From: Gramella sp. AN32
Lineage (GTDB): Bacteria; Bacteroidota; Bacteroidia; Flavobacteriales; Flavobacteriaceae
DNA length: 64,000 nt
Reading direction: 5' to 3'
Assembly: GCF_023718305.1 (NCBI RefSeq)
Contig: NZ_QEYO01000007.1
Span: forward strand, 152,738-216,737
Part shown: piece after piece, positions 35,484 through 44,969 of the stretch
Numbering within the stretch: the first letter of the stretch is position 1
Layout: each line of letters begins with the position of its first letter
Program-made: the position numbers and the translations under genes
Notes under the pieces: generated by a model
Databases searched by the model: none
Told to the model about the DNA's origin: nothing
What the model saw: only the letters and a program-made list of their open reading frames with translations

Positions 35484-36846
35484 AATAGAAGTTAATCCCG
35501 CAAAGGATGGGCAATTTTCGGAGACATTCTTATGCCAGGAAATAGACGGAGTGCAGAAAAAAGCACAATTGAATATTGCTCATTTTCATAATTTATATGA
35601 TTTTACAAAGGAGACATCATCAGTAGGGTTTGATTTTTTTCTTATTGCTGCAATCGTATATGGCACAGACGATTTACTTTCACGAGAACTGTACTCGTAT
35701 AATGGTTGGACTAGAGAGATTGAAATTGAATTTCCAGTAAAGAATATAGATTATTGGAAACTTGCTATAACTGAGCTCGAAGAAACCCTTGGCTTTTTAA
35801 CAGGAGATGTATGGTCTATTACATTTAGACAATTGGAGGTAGAAGTGCTTTATTTACCTAGGAAAAACCGCAGGAAGGGTAACATACCAAAATATAATTA
35901 TCCCAATATTGAGTTCGTCAGTCTATTTTCAGGCGGTCTTGACTCATTGATAGGGGTTATCAACAAATTGAATAGTCTAGATAATGGTAAAATAGGATTG
36001 CTGGTATCTCATTTTGACCCTACTTATACTGGTCCCAAAAAAGACCAAACTCTTATTTTGGAAGAATTTGAAAAAAGCTTTGAGAATAAATACAAACATA
36101 TTAGAGCAACCGTTGGTCTTTCCCAGAGATATATTAACGGAGATAAGATAACAAAAGATGCCAATCAGAGAAGTAGATCAATACTATTCATTGGAATAGC
36201 GGCGTATCTCTTGAACAAAGTACCAACCTCTAACACAATTTTAATTCCAGAGAATGGTACTATTTCTTTAAATCATCCTTTGACCAAATCAAGGACAAGT
36301 TCATTGAGTACTAGAACGACACACCCTTACTTTTTTAGAAAACTGCAAGAATCATTAGAAATTGCTAATTTGAATATTTCTTTAATTAACCCCTTCAAAT
36401 TGGACACTAAAGGGAAGATGGTTGTTGATTGTGATAATACAACTATACTTCAGAAAACATATCCACTATCAGTTTCTTGCGGTAAAAGAGGGCACAAAGT
36501 CCATTGGGAAAATCGCAATGCCAAACAATGTGGAATTTGTATGCCTTGTATTTATAGAAGGGCAGCATTACACAAAAACAATTGGGATACGGACACTTAC
36601 GGAAATGACCTATTAACGTTAACAGATATGAACAAAGCTAAGCCTGATGTAAAAGCTTTATTTGATTACCTTGGAACATCTATCAGTCTAAAAGAAATTA
36701 AACGGAATCTGCTTGTAAATGGTAGCATTGAGATTTCGAATCTGGATGCATATGCAAATTTAGTACATAATTCAAGGGTCGAAATTTTAAATTGGATTAG
36801 TGATAAAGGTAATGACCAATTGAAAGAAATACTTAAAATCCAATGA
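35473..36846 (+). CDS. qatC: QatC, QueC-like PP-loop protein of the Qat system
   Basis: The 457-residue protein has a PP-loop SGGLDS at residues 153-158 within FVSLFSGGLDSLIG. A cysteine cluster lies near residues 340-365 (SVSCGKRG and CGICMPC), as the zinc site of QueC. QueC makes 7-cyano-7-deazaguanine (preQ0). In Qat the homologue has a long N-terminal extension of about 145 residues, as here, and its substrate is unknown. The ATG at 35473 is preferred over an in-frame TTG at 35467. Its stop overlaps qatD by 4 nt. Confidence 0.88.
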   Translation: MRIKIEVNPAKDGQFSETFLCQEIDGVQKKAQLNIAHFHNLYDFTKETSSVGFDFFLIAAIVYGTDDLLSRELYSYNGWTREIEIEFPVKNIDYWKLAITELEETLGFLTGDVWSITFRQLEVEVLYLPRKNRRKGNIPKYNYPNIEFVSLFSGGLDSLIGVINKLNSLDNGKIGLLVSHFDPTYTGPKKDQTLILEEFEKSFENKYKHIRATVGLSQRYINGDKITKDANQRSRSILFIGIAAYLLNKVPTSNTILIPENGTISLNHPLTKSRTSSLSTRTTHPYFFRKLQESLEIANLNISLINPFKLDTKGKMVVDCDNTTILQKTYPLSVSCGKRGHKVHWENRNAKQCGICMPCIYRRAALHKNNWDTDTYGNDLLTLTDMNKAKPDVKALFDYLGTSISLKEIKRNLLVNGSIEISNLDAYANLVHNSRVEILNWISDKGNDQLKEILKIQ

Positions 36847-37571
36847 TTGATGCTCATTGTCATATTGATTTATACCCAAATCCTGAAAAACTTCTCAGGG
36901 AACTGGATAAACAGGGAATAACCGTAATCTCAGTAACTAATCTTCCAAGTCATTTCGAGATGGGATTACCACATTTCAAATCTTTAAAGAAGATAAGGTT
37001 GGCATTAGGAATGCATCCACTATATGCAGAAAACCATTCCGAAGAATTTTCTGCATTTTTAAGATTGATTGATGTAACTAGTTACATTGGCGAAGTTGGT
37101 TTGGACTTTTCCAGAGAAGGGCTTTCAACTAAAGATATTCAGGTTATCAGTTTTCGAAAAATTTTAAAAGCGCTTCAAGGCAAGAAGAAAATACTTAGTA
37201 TTCACTCAAGAAAGGCTGAAAGAGAAGTACTTAATTGTTTAATCGATTTTCAAGCAAAAGGAGCAATATTCCATTGGTATTCAGGTCCCATTAAACTTAT
37301 AGTAGAAATCGCCAACGCTGGTTTTTTCTTCTCTATAAATAATGCAATGATTAAAAGTAAAGCTGGTCAAGCTAGAATTTCTAAAATTCCTCAAAATAAA
37401 ATTTTGACCGAAACTGATGGGCCTTTTATAGAAATCAAAGGCAAGCCTGTTAAATCTAGTGATGTCAAGGAAATAATTATTTATCTATCTCAAATCTGGA
37501 ACTGTTCCTATTCCAAAACAGATGAAATCATAAATAATAATTTTAAAGTTTTGCTATCTAGTATAAGGTAG
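36843..37571 (+). CDS. qatD: QatD, TatD-family metal-dependent nuclease of the Qat system
   Basis: The 242-residue protein keeps the full TatD set: HCHID at residues 5-9, GMHP, EVGLDF, SIHSR, a histidine in AIFHWYSG, and TETDGP near residue 195. It is therefore a likely active DNase of the amidohydrolase fold. It is coupled to qatC by an ATGA overlap and ends the operon 7 bp before a convergent lipoprotein gene. Position distinguishes it from the housekeeping TatD. Confidence 0.88.
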   Translation: MIDAHCHIDLYPNPEKLLRELDKQGITVISVTNLPSHFEMGLPHFKSLKKIRLALGMHPLYAENHSEEFSAFLRLIDVTSYIGEVGLDFSREGLSTKDIQVISFRKILKALQGKKKILSIHSRKAEREVLNCLIDFQAKGAIFHWYSGPIKLIVEIANAGFFFSINNAMIKSKAGQARISKIPQNKILTETDGPFIEIKGKPVKSSDVKEIIIYLSQIWNCSYSKTDEIINNNFKVLLSSIR

Positions 37572-37578
37572 TTATAAG

Positions 37579-37950
37579 CTAAAAGGGCGATTTATCCTTT
37601 GAGCCTCTCGCATCCGCCAACCACTTGCCATTTTGTTTAACCAGTTTAAAAAGGCCTGGTGTCTTATCATAGGCTGTTGTATATTTTACCCAAGCCACGT
37701 CACCCATAATCGTATCTTGCAAAACAGTAAAGTTGGAATCATCCTTTACCGTAGCATTAAACATATTTATAGTATTCATATAGTTAGAATATGCTTGTGG
37801 TGTAGAGTTGGCTTTTAGAGCTTCCTCATCCTTTTCATAAAAGCTTTCAATAACAATTTGGGCTGTAATACTTGGTCCTGAAGTTTTAGTTTCAGAATCA
37901 GCGCAAGAAAGGAATAGTACTATGAGCGAGAAAACGACAATTTTTTTCAT
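37579..37950 (-). CDS. Small lipoprotein (DUF4878/NTF2-like)
   Basis: The 123-residue protein has a lipoprotein signal ending in the lipobox LFLSC, so it would be anchored to a membrane. The rest has an NTF2-like pattern: FYEKDEEALKANSTPQAYSNY, then DVAWVKYTT and KLVKQNGKWLADA. It lies 7 bp downstream of traN on the same strand and may be a late gene of the transfer operon rather than part of the defence island. Confidence 0.65.
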   Translation of the reverse strand: MKKIVVFSLIVLFLSCADSETKTSGPSITAQIVIESFYEKDEEALKANSTPQAYSNYMNTINMFNATVKDDSNFTVLQDTIMGDVAWVKYTTAYDKTPGLFKLVKQNGKWLADARGSKDKSPF

Positions 37951-37957
37951 AACAGTA

Positions 37958-38788
37958 TTAATCTGGGTTATTAATATATCTATGTGATAGTTTCATTTCA
38001 ATGTTTCGTTCGCCATCTTTCTCGTTCAATTCCAAAATTGCCCTACGGTCATCGGATAATGAAAATTTGGATATCACATAAACAAATCGAGCCTTTTCAT
38101 TTTCTTTAATCTTAGACGGCATATTATGTTTATAAATTGGTCTTTGATAGAGCCGTTGCAATGATTTTCGCTTTCCTTTTTGCCGAGTTTCAATCGAAAG
38201 GTTCAAGAAATTCAAATCGTAATCCAAGGTAGAATTATTCTCAATCTGGATAACGAAATAGAGTTCTTCTTTATCAAAAACAATATTCTCAACACTCAAA
38301 ACGATACCTTCATTTCGATTTTTAATTCGACCGATACGCTGATTTCTATTAAGAAGATACGAGCAGAATTGTTGGTAGTAATACGTTCTATTATCTACAC
38401 GTTCTTCAGAGGATTCAGCAAGAATAGAATCGACTTTAATCGGTTTCTCATTCCCTATACTATTGGATAGCGGAATGAAATAATTGAGCTTAGATAGCTG
38501 TTTTTTATATCTTACAATATACGAAAAAACTGAACCATTTCTATTGACTACCAGTAGATTACTTTCTTTACCAGGCTTTGCTTGAAGAAGTCCAAAATAC
38601 TGTTCTTTTTCACGATTGTAGGTAAAAACAAAATTATCTGAACCGGTTATGCCTTGCCGAATAGGTTCAGGGAAGAATAATGCAACGTTTTTGGTGTCGT
38701 TGGCATATATGGTATCGAGAACTGTAGTTGTTTGCGCTTTCGCGAAAGCGGAAATCAGTATCGCAAATATTAAAATTGTTGCTCTCAT
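37958..38788 (-). CDS. traN: Conjugative transposon protein TraN (VirB9-like)
   Basis: The 276-residue secreted protein has a signal peptide (residues 1-18, FAKAQ). NVALFFPEPIRQGITGSDNFVF and LLQAKPGKESNLLVV follow, the conserved core of the DUF4138 TraN family. It is an outer channel component analogous to VirB9. The start overlaps the traM stop by 4 nt. Confidence 0.85.
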   Translation of the reverse strand: MRATILIFAILISAFAKAQTTTVLDTIYANDTKNVALFFPEPIRQGITGSDNFVFTYNREKEQYFGLLQAKPGKESNLLVVNRNGSVFSYIVRYKKQLSKLNYFIPLSNSIGNEKPIKVDSILAESSEERVDNRTYYYQQFCSYLLNRNQRIGRIKNRNEGIVLSVENIVFDKEELYFVIQIENNSTLDYDLNFLNLSIETRQKGKRKSLQRLYQRPIYKHNMPSKIKENEKARFVYVISKFSLSDDRRAILELNEKDGERNIEMKLSHRYINNPD

Positions 38789-39714
38789 AATTTAGGTTTT
38801 AGAATTAATTTATAATTATTCAATACCGTAACTTTTACGTTTCGGTTGTTACGTCTGAGTACTTTGGATATACCACCAACTTGTGGTACGGTAGGAATGT
38901 TGATATCGCCAATAATATCGTCCAAGACTTCGGTGGTGGCTTCTGCCCGAAAATTGTTCTGTACGTAAATACCTTCACTACCATCAGATAAATCAAAAGC
39001 TTTGAGTTTTGTAGGATGATGCTTTATGTTTTCAATTTCAATGAGCGCACGATTAGGTTGAAAGCTTATAAAACCGAAAATAGTTGTGTTCTTTGGCATC
39101 AGCTTACCATTGATGGTAGCTGTTTTGGTAAGGCGCATTCGTAATCTGGTATTCGCTTTGACTATTTGGTCGCCATCTACTACCACGTAAATTGTTTCAT
39201 CGGTATTACCAATGATTGAAACCTCGTTCGGTTTTGGCGAAGCAGCAAAGAACAATTGGTGTTCCAAGCCTAATTCTTTGGCTTCAATTTTTTGTTCCCG
39301 CTTTACTTCAGCAGAATCGATTGTTGATACCGTTTTGCGAACAGTTCTTTTTTGTCCCAAATTCTGGTATCGCTTCTCTGAATACTGAATCTTACCAGCC
39401 TCATAGATGCTATGTACGATACGCTCTTTTTCGCGTTCTGGAAGATCTGGGTCGTAAAATCCCAAGGAATCGATTAGTTTTTCATCGTAGATGCTGGGTG
39501 CATTGTTTTCACGTACTTTCTTCAAGTCGTTAATCGCATCCAGTTTGGAATCATATTCTTTTTGGTCTTCTTCCAAATCCGGCACTAAGGTCTGTTTAAG
39601 GTTTTCTGTTTCACTTTCATCATCGCCCATAACCATTACAGAATAGGAAATCAGGAATATGAAAATCACGGCCAACACCGCTGCAAATACTATTTTGTTC
39701 TTTTCTACTTTCAT
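38785..39714 (-). CDS. traM: Conjugative transposon protein TraM (VirB10-like)
   Basis: The 309-residue protein has one N-terminal membrane helix (residues ~8-28), a charged, proline-poor linker and a C-terminal domain with NTIFGFISFQPNRALIEIENIKH, as in Bacteroides TraM. It would span the periplasm like VirB10. Its neighbours traK and traN confirm the call. Confidence 0.85.
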   Translation of the reverse strand: MKVEKNKIVFAAVLAVIFIFLISYSVMVMGDDESETENLKQTLVPDLEEDQKEYDSKLDAINDLKKVRENNAPSIYDEKLIDSLGFYDPDLPEREKERIVHSIYEAGKIQYSEKRYQNLGQKRTVRKTVSTIDSAEVKREQKIEAKELGLEHQLFFAASPKPNEVSIIGNTDETIYVVVDGDQIVKANTRLRMRLTKTATINGKLMPKNTTIFGFISFQPNRALIEIENIKHHPTKLKAFDLSDGSEGIYVQNNFRAEATTEVLDDIIGDINIPTVPQVGGISKVLRRNNRNVKVTVLNNYKLILKPKL

Positions 39715-39745
39715 AATCGTGGTTTTTTAAATGCCGATTATCGGC

Positions 39746-40360
39746 TCAATTTTCATCGTTTAGTTTTTTTAAGGTGTTCTCGAAGTAATTCGTAATCAAT
39801 AATCCGTGTGGATTGTTTGGGAAGTTTCGGTCAACCATAATTAAGTTTCCGGTGGAAACCAGTTCATAAGTGTCGATGATTGAACCTCTATTGATTTCAA
39901 AAATGGTGGTGGTTGTAAAACTATACGAGCCATTATTTTCGTTTATCCTTGAGTCAACACTCAATACTTTTTGAACCAATGAATACTGAAGCAATCGGTT
40001 ATAAACGCCATCAGCTTTCTTCTGACGGTAAAGATTGTCCACAGAACTATTGCCTAACCAAAGTGCTTTTTCCAAATTCCTTTCATAGTTACTGGCATCG
40101 ATGTTATAGAAGTAATTGTGGAACAAATCCAAATGTGCGAGAGCTTCAACCCTAAAGTTTTCTTTTTGCGTCACGAGTTTCAGCGGAATGATACTGCCAT
40201 CTGTATTGATTGCAAAAGCACTATTGAGCGCTTTTTGATTTGTATTGAATACCATCCAAACTGAAAAGGTACTGGACAGTAAGGCACAAACAACAACTGC
40301 CAAAACGATAAACCGATTCAATTTTAGGACGTTATAAATATTCTTGTATGGTGTTTTCAT
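39746..40360 (-). CDS. traK: Conjugative transposon protein TraK (VirB8-like)
   Basis: The 204-residue protein has one membrane helix (residues ~16-38) and a VirB8-like periplasmic domain with FRVEALAHLDLFHNYFYNID. The start is set at ATG 40360; sequence further upstream in the same frame is unlike the family. It lies 20 bp after traJ and 31 bp before traM. Confidence 0.87.
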   Translation of the reverse strand: MKTPYKNIYNVLKLNRFIVLAVVVCALLSSTFSVWMVFNTNQKALNSAFAINTDGSIIPLKLVTQKENFRVEALAHLDLFHNYFYNIDASNYERNLEKALWLGNSSVDNLYRQKKADGVYNRLLQYSLVQKVLSVDSRINENNGSYSFTTTTIFEINRGSIIDTYELVSTGNLIMVDRNFPNNPHGLLITNYFENTLKKLNDEN

Positions 40361-40380
40361 ATTCTTATTTTTAATCTGCC

Positions 40381-41223
40381 TTAGGCAGTAAACAATCTGA
40401 GCGTAAAGGACGTTGCACGTTTGTACAATTTGAATTTCAGGAAAACAATAAATGCAACAGAACCTAATTGAACCACAGGCGCAAAAAAGCCTTGACCTGT
40501 ATCGGTACCAAATAAGTTGACCCAAAAATTGGTGTTGATTTCCGTATAAATAGCGTTAACAAATACATTGACTAAAAAGAATGCCGGCACTAACATATAT
40601 ACAGCAGCATACAACTTGAAGAATGTATAAGCAAGTGAACGGAATTTTTCAAATACTGCAAGGCTAATGACCAAAGGGAAGAACGCTTGCATTATCCCCA
40701 AAAGGAAAAAACGCTCTGCCAAAAACAACGGATAAATGAATAGGTCAAGAATCCAAAGTATAGTGCTTAGAATAAATGCCAATATCTTAAACCCATACAA
40801 TGGTGTTACTAAAGCTTCGTATAAAAGGGTCATAGCTGAGCTTGCAGCATCAAAAAGACTTACGTCTTCCTCTAAAGGAATGTCCTGCATTTGTAATGGT
40901 AATAACGCAGGTGCTGTGCCCCTATACTGCCCCTCGATGGCTACCAATATCCCATCAAAGAACCCTAACACCTGCGTTGAGAAAATTACTAATATGACAA
41001 TAGCAAAATTCTTCATCAAGTCCCCTGGGCTCAATCCCCAAGTATAACCGTCTTTATCCGCAACACCTTCATTGTACTTTTTCAGGATGTTAACCAGAAA
41101 AAATAGGACAGCGAGCGTTTTCATTCCGGCAATAGTGTATTGCGAGAAGTTGCTGCTCTGTATGGTCTGGAACACCGCATCTATGTATTCCAACCCAATC
41201 CCTAAAAGTATAGTTGCGGTCAT
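40381..41223 (-). CDS. traJ: Conjugative transposon protein TraJ (VirB6-like)
   Basis: The 280-residue polytopic membrane protein has at least six hydrophobic segments. It has YTWGLSPGDLMKNFAIVILV near residue 60 and a LDLFIYPLFLAERFFLLGI segment typical of TraJ. It would form part of the inner-membrane channel. It is separated by 1 bp from the DUF4141 gene. Confidence 0.85.
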   Translation of the reverse strand: MTATILLGIGLEYIDAVFQTIQSSNFSQYTIAGMKTLAVLFFLVNILKKYNEGVADKDGYTWGLSPGDLMKNFAIVILVIFSTQVLGFFDGILVAIEGQYRGTAPALLPLQMQDIPLEEDVSLFDAASSAMTLLYEALVTPLYGFKILAFILSTILWILDLFIYPLFLAERFFLLGIMQAFFPLVISLAVFEKFRSLAYTFFKLYAAVYMLVPAFFLVNVFVNAIYTEINTNFWVNLFGTDTGQGFFAPVVQLGSVAFIVFLKFKLYKRATSFTLRLFTA

Positions 41224-41224
41224 T

Positions 41225-41806
41225 TTAATATCCTGTTTCGCGGTTATTTACCTTATCCTGCATTTTTCTGAAGGAAATGATATCACGATAGCGTTTTGTT
41301 TTAGTGGTTATGCTGGAAACCATTTGCTTTGATTCCAACTCTTTTGCTTTAAGAATTTCGGCACGTTCGGCATCGCTCATTTTTAGATAGTCGCTGGACA
41401 GGATTTCATCAATAAAATCCACCGTGTCCAATGAATTTTGAACTATGGCATCGAATGATTCCACAACTCTTGAAACTTCATCTGGTTTGATGTAAGGCGA
41501 GTTTAAAATATCCTGTAAATCATTTTGCATTACATTGATAAGGCGTTGATTGTTGTCTGCAATTTCTTGAACTGCTCTAAGTTGCTGAACCACACTTGAA
41601 ACCTTTTCGATGGCCTCTTTTGCATCTTTTAAAAATTTTACAGACTTAATCATTTGAGCTGTCTGCTTGCCAGATTCTAAGAGTTGTTTTACCAAGCTGA
41701 TAAAATTGGTATTGTCATAAGTGGGCATTCCCTGTGCAGTAGCGTTACCCGACATAAATAAGGTCAATGCTACTGTCATTAGTAAAATTTTGATTTTTGT
41801 CTTCAT
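41225..41806 (-). CDS. traI: TraI-type conjugal transfer protein (DUF4141)
   Basis: The 193-residue protein has a signal peptide (residues 1-25, ending ATAQ) and a long helical region with AQMIKSVKFLKDAKEAIEKVSS. This fits the periplasmic DUF4141 family between TraG and TraJ, possibly a VirB5-like pilus-associated component. The name follows Bacteroides usage and is unrelated to the F-plasmid TraI relaxase. Confidence 0.75.
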   Translation of the reverse strand: MKTKIKILLMTVALTLFMSGNATAQGMPTYDNTNFISLVKQLLESGKQTAQMIKSVKFLKDAKEAIEKVSSVVQQLRAVQEIADNNQRLINVMQNDLQDILNSPYIKPDEVSRVVESFDAIVQNSLDTVDFIDEILSSDYLKMSDAERAEILKAKELESKQMVSSITTKTKRYRDIISFRKMQDKVNNRETGY

Positions 41807-41810
41807 AATA

Positions 41811-44213
41811 TTATGTTTTAGATGTGAATTGAATTATTGCTTTTTCCATATCGTGATGCTCGTTGTAGAGCTTCATTATTTCTTCGTTTTCCTGACCATC
41901 GGTTAAGTAAGCCGCATAGACTTCCTTCGGAACTTCAAGCCTAAAAATGTTACTTTCCTTGCCAATTTTGATGAACATTTCGGTGTACTTGCGTGGACCA
42001 GAAAGATTGTTTTTAATGGATTTTAATTGGTTCAAATCGTGGCTGGAAAGGTTGAGTCTTTTAACCAATTCGCCATAGCCTTTTTCATTGTTTAGGCTAT
42101 AAATGACTTGTGTGTTTTCAAGAATACTTGCTGAAGTTGAGTTGTTCGGAAGCTGATTTATGGACTGAAGAATGATGCCGATAGCACCGTTTTGTTTACG
42201 GATAGCTTGATAGTAGAACTCGACGCTTTCCAGTACGTTTTCAAACTTTAGTTGTTTGGCAAACTCATCAAAGAGGATAATACCCTTTTCAGCTCTGTTT
42301 TTCCAAATGGTTCTTTGGATGGCTGACTTTATCAGCTTTAACATTACGGACAGGATTTCTTTATTGTCCTTCACTTCATCCAGTTCAAAAACAATCAATC
42401 GTTTGTCCTCAATTTTATAGGTTTGGTCTTCACTCACTTCAAACAGAAAGCTATATAGACCATCGCCGACATATTCTGACATTACGTGTAAGAAGCTCGT
42501 AACGTTGAAGTAGTCGGGATGGATTTTTAGGGTGTCCAGAAGGTCTTTCTCATTCCTTTCTATAAAGCTGTAAAAACCATCTAAAGAATGATTTTCTGAA
42601 GTGCTATCGTAATAGTGGCGTAATATCTTTTTGACCGATACCGATTGTGCTTTCGTAACCTTTAAATCTGAAGCAAATAACTCAAACAAGAAAACCGACA
42701 AGTCTTCCAAACGTTCAGGTGTGAGGTCATTTGTGTCACTTATGTAAAATGGATTGATACCCAAGTTCTTTCCACTTTCGTAGCGAAGCACCGTATATTT
42801 TTCAGGATAGAGTTTTGCAAACTTGGTGTAAGAGCCACCTAAATCAATGATGACCAAACGTACACCACTTTCAAAATATTGGCGTAAGATGTTATTGGCC
42901 AAAAAAGATTTGCCTTCGCCAGTTGGCGCAAAAATGGCAAAGTTTCGTGCCTTGATGCGTTTCTTCTTTTCATCCCAAACATCCTTCAGGACAGGAATGT
43001 TATGTTCACGGTCGTTAAAGATGATTCCGGTGTTATCAGATTTATAGTTTGTATTGTTGATGAATAGGCAAAGTGCGTGCTTTAAATCGGTTACATACAA
43101 ATCATTATTTGAGAAATTAGAAGAGAAACAGCAGTAGCTATTTAGGATGTAATTCTTACGTTCTTCGCCTCTTGGATAATACGGGATGATGTCCAATTCC
43201 TTAAATTCAGTCTTTATTTTTGAAGTTATTTTGTCGAGCTCTTTGGCATCTTTAGACCAGTACACTATGTTCAAATGACCACGAATGATTCTGGCATTAT
43301 CATCGGCATTAATTTTGTCAAGAATGTGCTGGATTTTACCAAGTACCACTTTATTTTGCGAACCGAAATTTGAACTCTTATTGAGTTCCTCAATTTTCTT
43401 ATCGAGCATTTTGCGCCACTTTTGTTTGTCGTCCAAATAAATAATCTGATTAACAATATGATTCTCGTTAAGCGTAAGCCCTAAGCCATCAACAAACCCT
43501 TGATGAAATACAAAATCGTCAGAAGTGAATTTCTCATTGGTTTTGCTACTCTGTACACTTTCGCCAAAGCACAGTTCGCTATTGATGGCAAGGGCATCAA
43601 AATGGTTTTCGCCAATATTGACGCTTTTCTTATCAAGTAAAATATCAGTATCATAGCCTTCATTAAAACCGTTGAAGTAACTGTTTGTCAGTTGCTGTAT
43701 TTCTTCCGCTTTAAGCGAAATAAATTCCATCTTTCGGCTATTGTTGATGAAGGAAACCGAATCACTAACCGAGTTTGCGAAGCTTTTAATATTGTCATCC
43801 AGTTCCTGTACTATACTCTTTGATACTTTTCGGAATGGATTGACATATTTTGGATTGTTAAGCGCCTTGTTTTTGGTCAAGATGAAGAACAAATAACATT
43901 TGTGCTCGATATGTCCACGCCCTTTAAAATGCTTGTGAGTAGCTTTTTCGAGAAAAGTTGTATTCGGAAGTTGTTCTGAAGAATATGATTTTTTAAGGTA
44001 GATATCCTGTTTGTGAACCACAGTACCGACAGGCAAAGATTTTAAAGCTTGAAACCAAGCACCGTGCATATCCTCAAAATCCTTTTCAGAAAGCGAATAG
44101 ATTTCTGGTAGATTACCTTTATAGCACAAGACTACGTTGCCATTATTAGCAAACACGATATTGTCCAGAATATCTACAATAGGTTGATATGCCGAAAGGT
44201 TAATCTTGTTCAT
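41811..44213 (-). CDS. traG: Conjugation ATPase TraG (VirB4-like)
   Basis: The 800-residue ATPase energises assembly of the transfer channel. Walker A is APTGEGKS near residue 430 and Walker B is KGIILFDEFAKQL near residue 640. The N-terminal half is the TraG-family domain (MNKINLSAYQPIVDI). Despite its name in this family it is the VirB4 homologue; the coupling protein is the gene at 25939. It overlaps traF by 14 nt. Confidence 0.9.
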   Translation of the reverse strand: MNKINLSAYQPIVDILDNIVFANNGNVVLCYKGNLPEIYSLSEKDFEDMHGAWFQALKSLPVGTVVHKQDIYLKKSYSSEQLPNTTFLEKATHKHFKGRGHIEHKCYLFFILTKNKALNNPKYVNPFRKVSKSIVQELDDNIKSFANSVSDSVSFINNSRKMEFISLKAEEIQQLTNSYFNGFNEGYDTDILLDKKSVNIGENHFDALAINSELCFGESVQSSKTNEKFTSDDFVFHQGFVDGLGLTLNENHIVNQIIYLDDKQKWRKMLDKKIEELNKSSNFGSQNKVVLGKIQHILDKINADDNARIIRGHLNIVYWSKDAKELDKITSKIKTEFKELDIIPYYPRGEERKNYILNSYCCFSSNFSNNDLYVTDLKHALCLFINNTNYKSDNTGIIFNDREHNIPVLKDVWDEKKKRIKARNFAIFAPTGEGKSFLANNILRQYFESGVRLVIIDLGGSYTKFAKLYPEKYTVLRYESGKNLGINPFYISDTNDLTPERLEDLSVFLFELFASDLKVTKAQSVSVKKILRHYYDSTSENHSLDGFYSFIERNEKDLLDTLKIHPDYFNVTSFLHVMSEYVGDGLYSFLFEVSEDQTYKIEDKRLIVFELDEVKDNKEILSVMLKLIKSAIQRTIWKNRAEKGIILFDEFAKQLKFENVLESVEFYYQAIRKQNGAIGIILQSINQLPNNSTSASILENTQVIYSLNNEKGYGELVKRLNLSSHDLNQLKSIKNNLSGPRKYTEMFIKIGKESNIFRLEVPKEVYAAYLTDGQENEEIMKLYNEHHDMEKAIIQFTSKT

Positions 44214-44484
44214 AATCGAAGCCAGAATTTCTTTTGTTACTAATGATTTTGGGGAAAGCCTTTGCCATTCGGAATAGCTGTGGATTGTGGGTAATTCTTG
44301 TCAACGCCACATATAGCGCAGCGTTAAAAACGAGAATACCTATAATTATCCCGAAGCTGAAAGAGAAGATTACTGTGAGCAATGATGCCAATATGGAAAC
44401 CATCATTAAGGCAAACAGGGAAATGGGCAAGCCAAAAATGACTGCCCTTTTCCTAATGTTTTTATAGACCTCGAAGCGTTTCAT
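44200..44484 (-). CDS. traF: Conjugative transposon protein TraF (DUF4133)
   Basis: The 94-residue protein has two membrane helices (about 14-34 and 38-58) followed by ITHNPQLFRMAKAFPK. This resembles VirB3-like TraF. Its start shares one base with the traE stop. Confidence 0.82.
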   Translation of the reverse strand: MKRFEVYKNIRKRAVIFGLPISLFALMMVSILASLLTVIFSFSFGIIIGILVFNAALYVALTRITHNPQLFRMAKAFPKIISNKRNSGFDYEQD

Positions 44485-44771
44485 TACACAACAATTCCTA
44501 TGAGGTAAGTAAAGATGCCGACTACTGCGCCAGCAATTAAAACAAATACAAGTACTCTAGTAATTCCTTTTTTAAGGTCTGCATTTTCCCCAAAAAAGTG
44601 TCCTGCATTAAACAGGAAACCAACTAGAAAAATCACACCAAGTAGAATTGGAAAAATGGTACGTATGGTATCGCCCACATCGTTAACGGAATCTTCAATT
44701 CCCCCAATTTGAGCAAAAAGCGAAGTGGACAATAGCGAAAGAATGGATGCTAAATAGTGTGATTTTTTCAT
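44484..44771 (-). CDS. traE: Conjugative transposon protein TraE (DUF4134)
   Basis: The 95-residue protein has a signal peptide and two membrane helices, with VNDVGDTIRTIFPILLGVIFLVG in the middle, like VirB2-type pilin TraE. It is the first gene of the minus-strand tra operon. traA-D, traH, traL and traO-Q of the CTnDOT set are not found here, as is common in flavobacterial versions. Confidence 0.82.
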   Translation of the reverse strand: MKKSHYLASILSLLSTSLFAQIGGIEDSVNDVGDTIRTIFPILLGVIFLVGFLFNAGHFFGENADLKKGITRVLVFVLIAGAVVGIFTYLIGIVV

Positions 44772-44820
44772 AACGGAAAAGTTTAAATTTTTAGTTCATT
44801 TTCGTTATTGGAAATTTACA

Positions 44821-44828
44821 TATATTTG
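44821..44828 (+). promoter_or_regulatory. Possible -7 box between traE and the amidase gene
   Basis: TATATTTG matches TAnnTTTG on the plus strand in the divergent 200-bp gap. The distance to the chosen amidase start is long (141 nt), so its role is uncertain. Confidence 0.3.
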
Positions 44829-44969
44829 AATATAAATAACTGAAAATCAAATATTTGTGAATAAAATATTATTTGATATTGTTTGAATTCCGTTGTTATT
44901 ATTTGGTATCAAATTCTATGGTATTTTGAAGGGAAGTTGTTGATAAACCGAAAATTGAAATTGAAAAAA

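Noticed and set aside
36843..37571. Housekeeping TatD DNase and, beside it, queuosine biosynthesis QueC
   Set aside because: The QueC-like protein has a long N-terminal extension, and both genes overlap in an operon with a KAP ATPase and QatB-type protein, which fits Qat.
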